This document shows positions 33,774 to 41,664 of a stretch of 64,000 nt of DNA, in pieces. Every line of letters starts with the position of its first letter. Within the stretch, counting starts at the first letter, position 1. Origin of the DNA: Nonomuraea thailandensis (GTDB taxonomy: Bacteria > Actinomycetota > Actinomycetes > Streptosporangiales > Streptosporangiaceae); the NCBI RefSeq assembly GCF_024172165.1, contig NZ_JAMZEB010000002.1:6221501-6285500 (forward strand). The letters run 5' to 3'. The position numbers were made by a program, and so were the translations under genes. A model generated the notes under the pieces. The model had not been told where the DNA came from and searched no databases. It saw nothing but the letters and a program-made list of their open reading frames with translations.

Positions 33774-34811
33774 CTAAAGGGCGAGCAGCTCCTTGGTCGT
33801 CTTCGTGAAAAGTTCCGGCCCGCCCTCACGTGTCACGAGGGTGTCCTCGATCCGGACGCCGCCCCGGCCAGGGAGGTAGACCCCGGGCTCGACGGTGATC
33901 GGAACTCGATCCTCTAGTCTACCGGTCCGAGAGGGGCCCAGGAACGGCTCCTCGTGGATCTCCAGCCCGACTCCGTGACCGAGACCGTGCCTGAAGTGCC
34001 CGCCGTGTCCCGCGCCCTCGATGACGGAGCGGGCTGCCTCGTCCACCTCTCCGGCCCGCGCTCCGGGGGCGAGGGCGTGCCTGCCCGCTTGCTGCGCGGC
34101 GGCGACCAGGTCGTAGACCTCGCGCTGCCAGCCGGCGGGCGGGCCGAGGCTGACCGTCCTGGTCATGTCGGCGTGGTAGCCCTGGTAGCGGGCGCCGAAG
34201 TCCATGGTCACCAGGTCACCGGCGCGCAGCTCCCGCGAGGTGGGGGTGTGGTGCGGGATCGCGCCGTTCTCGCCGGACGCCACGATCGTGTCGAACGCGG
34301 GCTTGTCGGCGCCCAGCTCGGCCATGCGGCGTTCGAGCAGGCCGGCCACCTCGCGCTCGGTCATCCCGGGGGCGATGCGCGGGCAGACGTCGGCGAAGGC
34401 CTGGTCGGTGATGGCGCAGGCGGTGCGGATCAGCTCCAGCTCCGCCTCGTCCTTGACCGCGCGCAGCACCTCGACCACCGGCCCCAGCGGCACGAGCCCG
34501 TCCCCCAGCCGGCGGTAGGCGGCCACGCTCATGCTCGCGGCCTCGATCCCGGTGCCCGGCGCCGCCAGCCTGCCCGCCACGTCACTCGCCTCGGCCGACG
34601 GCACGTCCAGCCTGCGGGCCGCCTCGATGTAGCGGTTGTCGGTGGCCAGCAGCGCAGTGCCGTCCGCCCTGATCAGGACGGCGGCGTTCGAGCTGGTCAG
34701 GCCGGTGAGGTAGCGGACGTTGACGGGGGAGGTGACCAGCAGGGCGTGGACCTCGTGGGCGGGCAGCAGCCCGGCGAGCCGCGCCCGGCGAGCCGCGTAG
34801 TCGAAGGTCAT
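33774..34811 (-). CDS. M24 family Xaa-Pro aminopeptidase
   Basis: A metallopeptidase that removes residues before proline, 345 aa. An N-terminal creatinase-like domain (MTFDYAARRARLAGLLPAHE, VRYLTGLTSSNAAVLI) precedes the pita-bread catalytic domain. Metal ligands are visible: Asp in VTMDFGARYQGYHADMTRT, His in HFRHGLGHGVGLEIHEEP, Glu in ITVEPGVYLPGRGGVRIEDT. The linkage pepP-efp-nusB is common in actinobacteria; it lies 25 nt before efp. Confidence 0.93.
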   Translation of the reverse strand: MTFDYAARRARLAGLLPAHEVHALLVTSPVNVRYLTGLTSSNAAVLIRADGTALLATDNRYIEAARRLDVPSAEASDVAGRLAAPGTGIEAASMSVAAYRRLGDGLVPLGPVVEVLRAVKDEAELELIRTACAITDQAFADVCPRIAPGMTEREVAGLLERRMAELGADKPAFDTIVASGENGAIPHHTPTSRELRAGDLVTMDFGARYQGYHADMTRTVSLGPPAGWQREVYDLVAAAQQAGRHALAPGARAGEVDEAARSVIEGAGHGGHFRHGLGHGVGLEIHEEPFLGPSRTGRLEDRVPITVEPGVYLPGRGGVRIEDTLVTREGGPELFTKTTKELLAL

Positions 34812-34876
34812 CCGCCCAATGTACGTGTAACGCCCCTCTTGTCACTATTGCCCGTCGTGTCCCAGATGCCGGCCGC

Positions 34877-36508
34877 CTACCGGCTGGGGAGCCGCCACTC
34901 CCCCATGAACTCCACAGCCGGGCCCTCCGGCGCCATGTCGCCCCTCTCCTGCGCCCTGGTCAGGTCACGGTAGATGTCGGCGATCTGGCCGAGGGTGGCG
35001 TCGGGCTTGCCCTCGCCGAACTTCTTGGCCGCCTTGCGGAGCTTCTCCCGGGCCTTGCCCGCGACCTCGGGGTTGATGCCGCCCATGCCCTGCTGGGCCA
35101 TCAGCGCCGCGTCGAACTCCTGCAGCCACTTGGCGTACCCGCCGGGCGGGATCTCCTCCCCGAGTGTGGCCCTGGGATTGGAGGTCTCGCGCAGGTGGTC
35201 GGGATCTCCGTCGGAGTCCTCCCCGGGACCGGCGGTGACCACGGGGTCCTGCGAGGGCTCCGGGGAGGGCGGCAGGGTGCTGGGCGTCGCGGACGGGGTG
35301 ATGATCTCGACCGTCGGGGTGCTCTGCGCGACCTGCGGCTCCTCGCGCGCCCCCGCCCACAGCACCATGCCGACGGTCGCGGCCGCGATGACGACGACGG
35401 CGACGCCGAGCTGGACGATCAGCTTGCGGTTCGGGGACGAGGGCGGCTCCGGCTCCAGGTCGGCCGCCTGGAAGACCGCGGTGTCCCCGGCCCTGGGCGG
35501 CGCCCCGCCCAGCGCCCCGGCCTGGAAGACCTCCGTCGCCCCCTGCCCCGGACTCCCGTAGCCCCCGGTCGGCGCGTTGCCCGCACCTGGATTGCCGCCT
35601 GGGCCCGCGCCGGGGCCGCCCGCACCCGCGGCACCCGCGCCCGCGCCCATCGCGCCCGCGGCGCCCGGGCCGAGGCCGGGGTCACGCAGGGAGACGCCGG
35701 TCACCGGCGAGCCGGCCGGGCCGGGCTTCGGCCGGGCGATGGCCGCCAGCGCGCGCCTGATGGCCTCGCCGCTGGCGGGCCGCCGCGCCGGGTCCTCGGC
35801 GAGCATGGCCAGCACCAGCCGGTCCAGCTCGGGCGGCACCTCACGCCTGATCGCACTCGGCGCAACGGCCTCCCGGCCCGGCGCCCCGTCCTCAAAGGGC
35901 GGCCGCCCGCACAGCAGCTCGTAACACACGCACCCCAGGGCGTACACGTCCCCCGGGGCCTGCGCCGGCTCCCCCGCGGCCCGCTCGGGCGCCACGTACG
36001 GGCTCGCGGCGGGCGCCGGCCCCCGCTCGTCCATCCCGAACCCGACGACCTTGAGCACCCCGCTGGCGGCCTGCCGGAAGCTGTCGGGACCGACCCGCCC
36101 GTGCACCACCCCGGCCCGGTGCGCGGCGTCGAGCCCGGCGGCGGCCTGCCCGATCAGGTCGCACACTTCGACGATCTTCATGGGCCCGCGCGCGGCCAGC
36201 TCCTCACCGAGGCTGAGCCCGACGAGGTACTCCATGACCAGGAACGGAGCCCCCTCGTGGTCACCGACGTCGAGGACCATGGCCACGTTCGGATGGATCA
36301 CCCGCGCCACGGCCTGAGCGTGCTGCCTGAGCACCTCCCGGGTGGCGGCCCCGGCCGCCCTGGCGCCCAGCACCTTCACGGCCACGACCCAGTCGGCCCG
36401 CGTGTCGTACCCGCGCCACACCTCGCCCATCGGCCCGCTGCCGATGCGCTCGTCGAGCCGGTACCGGTCAGCGACCAACGACGGCGCACGCTCCGTCCCG
36501 TCGGACAT
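34877..36508 (-). CDS. Membrane Ser/Thr kinase-like protein, predicted pseudokinase
   Basis: A PknB-type architecture with missing catalytic residues, 543 aa. The glycine loop (IGSGPMGEVW, 22-31) and VAVK lysine (K45) are present. The HRD block reads HGRVGPDSF (136-144), so catalytic Asp, the following Lys and the Mg-binding Asn are replaced by Arg138, Gly140 and Ser143. DFG reads GFG (156-158). APE remains (SPYVAPE). A Gly/Ala/Pro linker, a helix (about 361-382) and a helical extracellular domain (GYAKWLQEF ... REKLRKAAKKFGEG) follow. ATG at 36508 is chosen since the earlier frame to 36604 has no kinase similarity. It may still bind nucleotide. Divergent from DUF2975. Confidence 0.9.
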   Translation of the reverse strand: MSDGTERAPSLVADRYRLDERIGSGPMGEVWRGYDTRADWVVAVKVLGARAAGAATREVLRQHAQAVARVIHPNVAMVLDVGDHEGAPFLVMEYLVGLSLGEELAARGPMKIVEVCDLIGQAAAGLDAAHRAGVVHGRVGPDSFRQAASGVLKVVGFGMDERGPAPAASPYVAPERAAGEPAQAPGDVYALGCVCYELLCGRPPFEDGAPGREAVAPSAIRREVPPELDRLVLAMLAEDPARRPASGEAIRRALAAIARPKPGPAGSPVTGVSLRDPGLGPGAAGAMGAGAGAAGAGGPGAGPGGNPGAGNAPTGGYGSPGQGATEVFQAGALGGAPPRAGDTAVFQAADLEPEPPSSPNRKLIVQLGVAVVVIAAATVGMVLWAGAREEPQVAQSTPTVEIITPSATPSTLPPSPEPSQDPVVTAGPGEDSDGDPDHLRETSNPRATLGEEIPPGGYAKWLQEFDAALMAQQGMGGINPEVAGKAREKLRKAAKKFGEGKPDATLGQIADIYRDLTRAQERGDMAPEGPAVEFMGEWRLPSR

Positions 36509-36602
36509 ATCCCCGCCAATTACTCGAATATCAGGATTTCCGACCCACGATAGGGCCCTCACACCCCCGCCCGCCCCACCTTCACTCGCCGCCGCCCTCG
36601 AC

Positions 36603-36635
36603 ATAACGACTTTCGTTATTTACGATTATCGTTAT
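36603..36635 (+). promoter_or_regulatory. Paired dyads over the DUF2975-HTH start, likely autoregulatory operator
   Basis: ATAACGA-CTT-TCGTTAT (36603-36619) is a perfect 7-bp inverted repeat. A second dyad, ACGA-TTA-TCGT (36622-36632), is offset by 16 bp, and the TCGTTAT at 36629-36635 runs into the ATG at 36634. The A/T richness contrasts with the surroundings. The small HTH protein encoded downstream is the natural candidate ligand. No Shine-Dalgarno sequence precedes the ATG, so a leaderless message is likely. Confidence 0.6.
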
Positions 36636-37239
36636 GCCAACTCGCTGGATCATCAGACTCGAGACCCTGCTGAGCATCGGCCTGGTCCTCGGCGTCCTGG
36701 GCGCCCTGGCCGGTCTCATCGCCAACGCCGCGATCGCGTTCTTCGGCACCGCGAAGGGCATGGGCATCCCCCTGCAGGTCTTCGACGTGCCGACGGCGGG
36801 CATGACCGTCGGCGGCGCGACGGTCGAGAACGTCACCGCCGAGGTGACGGTCCGCCCGCGCGGGGCCTCGCCGCTGGCCGGCCTGCTCTACCTGCTGATG
36901 TGGGCGCCGGGCACGGCGACGGGCCTGCTGGCGCTGTTCACAGTCGTACGGGCGCTGCGCAGGGCCAGGTCGGGCGACCGTGCCCTGTTCTCCACGGCCA
37001 CGGCCGATCACCTGCGCAGGCTCGGGTGGATCCTGATCGCGGGCTCGGCCGTGTCGGCCGTGCTCGGCGCCGCGGCGCAGGCCATACTCTCCCCCATGCT
37101 GCTGGCCGAGACCCACCCCTTCTACCTGCCGTCGGGCGAGCTGGTCGGCGCCGTCGTCGCGGGGCTCGCCGCGCTCGGCGTTTCGGAGATCGTCCGCCGG
37201 GGCCTGGCCCTGCTCGAAGAGGTCGAGGCCACGATCTGA
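36634..37239 (+). CDS. DUF2975 membrane protein
   Basis: A DUF2975 protein with four predicted membrane helices, 201 aa: LLSIGLVLGVLGALAGLIANAA, LAGLLYLLMWAPGTATGLLALF, LGWILIAGSAVSAVLGAAAQA and LVGAVVAGLAALGVSEIV. Proteins of this family are nearly always encoded beside a small Xre-like regulator, as here; the pair resembles a membrane protein plus cognate repressor module. The function is unknown. Its TGA shares a base with the next ATG (TGATG). Confidence 0.85.
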   Translation: MPTRWIIRLETLLSIGLVLGVLGALAGLIANAAIAFFGTAKGMGIPLQVFDVPTAGMTVGGATVENVTAEVTVRPRGASPLAGLLYLLMWAPGTATGLLALFTVVRALRRARSGDRALFSTATADHLRRLGWILIAGSAVSAVLGAAAQAILSPMLLAETHPFYLPSGELVGAVVAGLAALGVSEIVRRGLALLEEVEATI

Positions 37240-37448
37240 TGGCCGAGCCGATCATCAGGGTGCGGCTGGACGAGATGCTCAAGGAGCGCGGCATGACGCT
37301 CACCGAGCTGTCGCACCGCGTGGAGATCACCGTCGTCAACCTGTCGATCCTGAAGAACGGCCACGCCAAGGCCGTGCGCTTCTCCACCCTCGCGCGCCTG
37401 TGCGAGGCGCTGGGCTGCCAGCCCGGGGACCTGCTGACATACGAATGA
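37239..37448 (+). CDS. Small Xre/Cro-type HTH regulator (YozG-like)
   Basis: A 69-residue helix-turn-helix protein: RVRLDEMLKERGMTLTELSHRVEITVVNLSILKNGHAKAV is the HTH, and FSTLARLCEALGCQPGDLLTYE is the signature C-terminus of the HTH_26 type. It is too short for most gene callers but is well conserved as the partner of DUF2975. It likely binds the dyads at 36603-36635 and controls the pair. Confidence 0.9.
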   Translation: MAEPIIRVRLDEMLKERGMTLTELSHRVEITVVNLSILKNGHAKAVRFSTLARLCEALGCQPGDLLTYE

Positions 37449-37473
37449 GGGGGCGGCCGGAGCCACCCCCTCA
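37446..37473. terminator. Bidirectional terminator between HTH gene and symporter
   Basis: TGAGGGGG (37446-37453) pairs with CCCCCTCA (37466-37473), with an inner GGC/GCC pair. It sits between two convergent genes and overlaps the HTH stop. No strong U-run is present. Confidence 0.65.
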
Positions 37474-37487
37474 TCGATCGAACCGGA

Positions 37488-38810
37488 TCAGAGCGCGGCC
37501 GGCTCGGGCACGCGCGGCGCGGGCGCGCGGTCGAGCGACTGCGGCGGCGCGTTGAAGACCGCCGTGTCCAGGCGCCCCTCGGAGCGCGCCACGAGCACCG
37601 GCACCACGAGCTGGCCGGCCACGTTGGTCGCGGTGCGGATCATGTCGAGGATGGGGTCGATCGCCAGCAGCAGCCCGACGCCCTCCAGCGGCAGCCCCAG
37701 GGTGCTGAGCGTGAGCGTCAGCATGACGGTGGCGCCGGTCAGGCCCGCCGTGGCGGCCGAGCCGACCACAGAGACGAACGCGATCAGCAGGTAGTCGCCG
37801 AAGCCGAGCGGCACCCCGAACACCTGGGCCACGAAGATCGCGGCCAGCGCCGGGTACACCGAGGCGCAGCCGTCCATCTTGGTGGTGGCCCCGAACGGCA
37901 CCGCGAACGAGGCGTAGTCGCGGTCCACGCCGTTGCGCTCGACCGTGACCCGCTGCGTCAGCGGCAGCGTCCCGACCGAGGAGCGCGAGACGAAGGCCAG
38001 CTCGATGGCGGGCCAGGCGTTGCGGAAGAACGTGATGGGGCTGACCTTGCCCCACACGGCGAGCAGCGTCGGGTACACGGCCAGCAGCACGACGAAGCAG
38101 CCGATGTAGACCCCGGCGCTGAACTTGGCCAGCGGCGCCAGCAGCTCCCAGCCGTACGTGGACACGGCCTTGCCGATCAGGCCCGCCGTGCCGATGGGAG
38201 CCAGGCGGATGACCCACCACAGCGCCTTCTGCACCAGCTCCAGCACGGAGCGGGCGAGGTTCAGGAACGGCTCGGCCTTCTCGCCGACGGCCATCGCCGC
38301 CGCACCGAGGACGACGCCCAGAAACACGATCTGGAGGACGTTCACCTCGGTGAAGGCCGTCACGACGTTGGTCGGCAGGATGCCGGTGACGAAGTCGAGC
38401 CAGGTGCCCTGGGTGTCCGACGGCCTGGCCGCGCCGGTGTCGAGGGTGACGCCCTGGCCGGGGTTGATGAGCAGGCCGAGCCCGATCGCCAGCGAGACCG
38501 AGACGAACGCCGTGATCAGGAACCACAGCAGCGTCTTGGAGGCGAGCCGGGCCGCGCCGTTGACGTTGCGCAAATTGGCCACGCTGACCAGCACGGCGGT
38601 GAAGACCAGCGGCGGCACGGCCAGCTTGAGCAGCTGCACGAAGATCTGGCCGACCTGCTTCAGCGTCTCAGCGAGCCAGGCCACGTCCCAGATCTTGGCG
38701 GCGAAGCCCAGGGCCACGCCGACGGCCAGGCCCAGCAGGAGCTGCAGGGAGAAGGAGAATCTCTTCACGGATGAGGAAGCCTTCGCGAGAAGGGCATGCC
38801 GGAACGGCAC
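37488..38810 (-). CDS. Dicarboxylate/amino acid:cation symporter (DAACS, GltP/DctA type)
   Basis: A sodium- or proton-coupled symporter for C4-dicarboxylates or acidic amino acids, 440 aa. It has the hydrophobic pattern of eight helices and two hairpins. Motifs are LLKLAVPPLVFTAVL, the serine-rich hairpin AFVSRSSVGTLPLTQRV, the FAVPFGATTKMDGCA block and the late AIDPILDMIRTATNVAGQLVVPVLVAR. The substrate cannot be decided. GTG at 38810; an in-frame GTG at 38768 (VKRFSFSLQLLLG) would match family starts better. Confidence 0.92.
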   Translation of the reverse strand: MPFRHALLAKASSSVKRFSFSLQLLLGLAVGVALGFAAKIWDVAWLAETLKQVGQIFVQLLKLAVPPLVFTAVLVSVANLRNVNGAARLASKTLLWFLITAFVSVSLAIGLGLLINPGQGVTLDTGAARPSDTQGTWLDFVTGILPTNVVTAFTEVNVLQIVFLGVVLGAAAMAVGEKAEPFLNLARSVLELVQKALWWVIRLAPIGTAGLIGKAVSTYGWELLAPLAKFSAGVYIGCFVVLLAVYPTLLAVWGKVSPITFFRNAWPAIELAFVSRSSVGTLPLTQRVTVERNGVDRDYASFAVPFGATTKMDGCASVYPALAAIFVAQVFGVPLGFGDYLLIAFVSVVGSAATAGLTGATVMLTLTLSTLGLPLEGVGLLLAIDPILDMIRTATNVAGQLVVPVLVARSEGRLDTAVFNAPPQSLDRAPAPRVPEPAAL

Positions 38811-38986
38811 GCCTGGTGAGGGGTGTGGACGGACGACAGCCGTCAGCTACAGAGCGACCCGTGCAACCGGCACAGGTCGATGTGCAGCCGCTCTACGAGC
38901 CACACGACCACCAGGGAAAACCTCACGAGGAGCTACAACAGCCGTGAAAAGCGGAGCATTCCCCGCAAAACGGGTGATCTACTTCA

Positions 38987-40027
38987 CTATGCGGCGAACT
39001 CCTTGATCGTCTCGATCAGGCGGAGGCGCTCCTCGTGCGTCCTGCCGAGCGGCGTCACGTTCAGGGTCGTCACGCCCGACTCCTTCATCGCCTGCACCCG
39101 ATCGCGCACGTAACCCTCGCTGCCGACCAGCGACATCTTCTCCAGCAGCTCGGCCGGCACCTGCGCGGCGGCCTCCTCCTTCCTGCCCGCCAGGTAGAGG
39201 TCCTGGATCAGCTCGGCCTCCTTCTCGTAGCCGTAGCGCCTGGCCAGGTCGTTGTAGAAGTTCTTGCCCCTGGCGCCCATGCCGCCGATGTAGAGGGCCG
39301 CCATCGGCCGCCCGAACTCCAGCAGCCCGGCCACGTCGTCACCGATGGCCAGGCTGGCCTGGGCGATCACGTCGAGCTCGCCCAGCTCGGGGTCGCGCCT
39401 GGCCTTGCCCGCGGCCAGCGCGGGGCCCCAGACGTCGGCGGCCTTCTCGGGCACGTAGAAGATCGGCTCCCAGCCCTCGGCCAGCTCGGCGGTCAGCTCG
39501 ACGTTCTTGGGCCCGATGGCGGCCACCACGATGGGGATGCGGGGGCGGACCGGGTGGTTGATGATCTTCAGGGGCTTGCCGAGGCCGGTGCCCTGGCCGG
39601 CGGGGAGCGGCACGGTGTAGTGCCTGCCCTCGTACTGGACGCGCTCGCGCTGCCAGACCTGGCGGCAGATCTCGATGACCTCCCTGGTACGCCCCAGGGG
39701 AGCGGTGTACGGCACCCCGTGGAAGCCCTCGATCACCTGCGGCCCCGAGGCGCCGATGCCGAGCGTGAAACGCCCGTCGGAGACGTAGTCGAGGCCCGCG
39801 GCCGTCATCGCCATCAGCGTCGGCGTGCGTGAGTAGATCGGCAGGATGCCCGAGGCGATCTCCAGCCGTTCGGTCTTGGCCGCGATGTAGCCCATCTGGC
39901 TGACCGCGTCGAAGGAGTAGGCCTCGGCCACGAACACGATGTCCAGCCCGGCCTTCTCGTAGTCGGCCAGTTCGGCCACGGACTCCTTGAAACCACCCGA
40001 GTACTTGAGTGCCATACCGATGCGCAT
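38987..40027 (-). CDS. LLM-class F420-dependent oxidoreductase
   Basis: A luciferase-like TIM-barrel flavin oxidoreductase, 346 aa, of the F420-dependent type common in actinobacteria. Motifs include MRIGMALKYSGGFKESVAELADYEKAGLD, VAEAYSFDAVSQMGYIAAKT, GILPIYSRTPTLMAMTAAGLD, GRFTLGIGASGPQVIEGFHG and IPIVVAAIGPKNVELTAELAEGW. The C-terminus GSEGYVRDRVQAMKESGVTTLNV is typical. The substrate is unknown. GGGAG precedes the ATG. The 176-nt gap to the symporter holds nothing I can name. Confidence 0.9.
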   Translation of the reverse strand: MRIGMALKYSGGFKESVAELADYEKAGLDIVFVAEAYSFDAVSQMGYIAAKTERLEIASGILPIYSRTPTLMAMTAAGLDYVSDGRFTLGIGASGPQVIEGFHGVPYTAPLGRTREVIEICRQVWQRERVQYEGRHYTVPLPAGQGTGLGKPLKIINHPVRPRIPIVVAAIGPKNVELTAELAEGWEPIFYVPEKAADVWGPALAAGKARRDPELGELDVIAQASLAIGDDVAGLLEFGRPMAALYIGGMGARGKNFYNDLARRYGYEKEAELIQDLYLAGRKEEAAAQVPAELLEKMSLVGSEGYVRDRVQAMKESGVTTLNVTPLGRTHEERLRLIETIKEFAA

Positions 40028-40107
40028 GCCGGGCTCCCGCTGGACCGAATGATGTTCTGTTGCGACTCGGCCATGTTATCGCGTCGGCGATGCGGGGCGG
40101 GAGCCGC

Positions 40108-40121
40108 TAGCCTGGTTCGGG
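40108..40121 (+). promoter_or_regulatory. -10 element for a leaderless endonuclease message
   Basis: TAGCCT (40108-40113) fits the TANNNT -10 pattern and ends 7 nt before the GTG at 40121. There is no ribosome site in between. This spacing is typical of leaderless actinobacterial genes. Confidence 0.5.
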
Positions 40122-41008
40122 TGCTGAGTCGGCTCGTCATCGTCGTGTCCGTCGTGGTGGCCGCGGCCCTGGCGGGGCACGGGCTGATCCCGGCTCTCGG
40201 CGGGTTCACGCCCGTCCTCGAGAGCCTGCTGCCCTGGATCGGGCTGGCCGTTCCCGTGCTGCTCGCCGCCGCCGCGGTGGCACGTTCCACCTCCGCCGCC
40301 GCCGCGGCGCTGGTGCCGGGGGTGGTGTGGGCCTTCATGTTCGGCTCCACGCTCTTCCGCACGCCGCCGGGCGGGCCGAGCGACCTGGCCGTCGGCACCG
40401 TCAACGTGGGCGTGCGCAACAGCGCGTCCGGCGAGGCCGTGCGCGTGATCGCCAAGGACCTCGACGTGCTGGCCGCGCAGGAGCTGACCAGGGGCGGGCC
40501 CGCGGCCAAGCAGCTCAACAAGATGTTCAAGTACCACTACCCGGTCAGCACGGTCGGCCTGTGGAGCCGCTACCCGATCAGCGGGACCGAGCCGCTCGAC
40601 GTCGGCCTCGGCTGGCCGCGCGCCCTGCGCGCGATCATCACCACTCCCAAGGGCAAGGTGACCGTCTACGTCATGCACCTGGCCTCGGCCAGGCCCGGGC
40701 ACACCACCACGCGCGACGCCTCGCTGGCGCACGCGCGCAAGCTCATCGACGCCGACCGCAGCAAGCGCATCCTGCTGCTCGGCGACCTCAACACCGCCAC
40801 CACCGACCGCGGCATGCGCGGCCTGACGCCGCCGCTGACCGACGCGCAGGTCGCGGCCGGCGACGGGTTCGGCTTCACCTGGCCGGCCGAGTTCCCCGTC
40901 ACCCGGCCCGACCACATCCTGTTCAAGGGGATGACGGCGACCAAGGCGGGCGTGGCCCCGGCGACCGGCAGCGACCACCGGGCCGCGATCGCCTCGCTGC
41001 GGCTCTAG
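40121..41008 (+). CDS. Membrane-anchored endonuclease/exonuclease/phosphatase family protein
   Basis: An EEP-fold hydrolase, 295 aa. Three N-terminal hydrophobic helices (LVIVVSVVVAAALAGHGLI, LPWIGLAVPVLLAAAAV, AAAALVPGVVWAFMF) precede the catalytic domain. EEP motifs are VGTVNVGV (Asn), LAAQELTRGG (metal Glu), VYVMHLASARPG (His), LLLGDLNTATTD (Asp, Asn), RPDHILFKG (Asp) and the final GSDHRAAIASLRL (catalytic His). All the usual catalytic positions are filled. The substrate may be nucleic acid, lipid or a phosphoester. GTG at 40121 is chosen on the -10 spacing; the frame is open back to 40049. Confidence 0.88.
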   Translation: MLSRLVIVVSVVVAAALAGHGLIPALGGFTPVLESLLPWIGLAVPVLLAAAAVARSTSAAAAALVPGVVWAFMFGSTLFRTPPGGPSDLAVGTVNVGVRNSASGEAVRVIAKDLDVLAAQELTRGGPAAKQLNKMFKYHYPVSTVGLWSRYPISGTEPLDVGLGWPRALRAIITTPKGKVTVYVMHLASARPGHTTTRDASLAHARKLIDADRSKRILLLGDLNTATTDRGMRGLTPPLTDAQVAAGDGFGFTWPAEFPVTRPDHILFKGMTATKAGVAPATGSDHRAAIASLRL

Positions 41009-41092
41009 ACCGGCGACTCCAGACCAGCGGCTCCAGGACCGGCGGCTCCAGGACCGGCGGCTCCAGGACCGGCGGCTCCAGGACCGGCGGCC
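41009..41092. repeat. 15-bp tandem repeat between convergent genes
   Basis: The unit CCGGCGGCTCCAGGA repeats about five times with period 15, the first copies degenerate and the central three identical. It fills the whole gap between the endonuclease stop and the stop of the nucleotidyltransferase. It is a minisatellite-like array; the palindromic CCGG/GGCGGC content could let it act as a weak terminator. Confidence 0.8.
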
Positions 41093-41664
41093 TACGCCCG
41101 TGGCTCCAGGCGGGCGAGGTCCTCCGGCGTGTCGATGTCGGCCGGGTCGCCGTGCTCGTCGCACGGCACCTCGGTGACCAGCTCGGGATGCGCCTTCATG
41201 TACGGCCGCGCCCCGACGTCGCCCACGGCCAGGCCGGCCACGCCGGCGAAGTGCGCGCGGGTGATCAGCACGGGGTTCCTGCGCCGGCCCCCGTAGGTCG
41301 CGACCGCCAGCCCGGCGGCCTTCGAGGCGATGAGCGCGCGTACCGCGCCCGGCCCGATCAGCGGCTGGTCGATCAGCGCGACGACGACCGACTCGGCCTC
41401 CTCGGGCAGCGCGGCCAGCCCGACCCGCAGCGACGACCCCATGCCGGAGGCCCAGCCCGGATTGCGTACGGTGACGGCCCCGCGCACCTGCACCGTGGCC
41501 GCGCCCAGCACGACCACGACCGGGTGGCAGCCGCCCTCCTCCAGCGTCCGCACGCCCCGGTCCACCAGCCGCTCGCCCGCGAACTCGACCAGCGCCTTGG
41601 GCCTGCCCAGCCGCGTCCCCTCGCCGGCCGCCAGCAGCAGCCCGGCCGTCCTGGACGACCTCAT
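41092..41664 (-). CDS. mocA: MobA-like NTP transferase (MocA family, molybdopterin nucleotidyltransferase)
   Basis: A nucleotidyltransferase of the MobA/MocA type, 190 aa. GLLLAAGEGTRLGRPKALVEFAGERLVD is the NTP-binding signature; VALIDQPLIGPGAVRALI is the metal-binding part; RRNPVLITRAHFAG and GDPADIDTPEDLARL complete the family pattern. By linkage to xdhC and cox genes it likely makes the cytosine dinucleotide form of molybdopterin. ATG at 41664 overlaps the xdhC stop (ATGA). Confidence 0.85.
   Translation of the reverse strand: MRSSRTAGLLLAAGEGTRLGRPKALVEFAGERLVDRGVRTLEEGGCHPVVVVLGAATVQVRGAVTVRNPGWASGMGSSLRVGLAALPEEAESVVVALIDQPLIGPGAVRALIASKAAGLAVATYGGRRRNPVLITRAHFAGVAGLAVGDVGARPYMKAHPELVTEVPCDEHGDPADIDTPEDLARLEPRA

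Noticed and set aside
41009..41092. CRISPR-like array
   Set aside because: Units are contiguous 15-mers with no spacers and no cas genes nearby.
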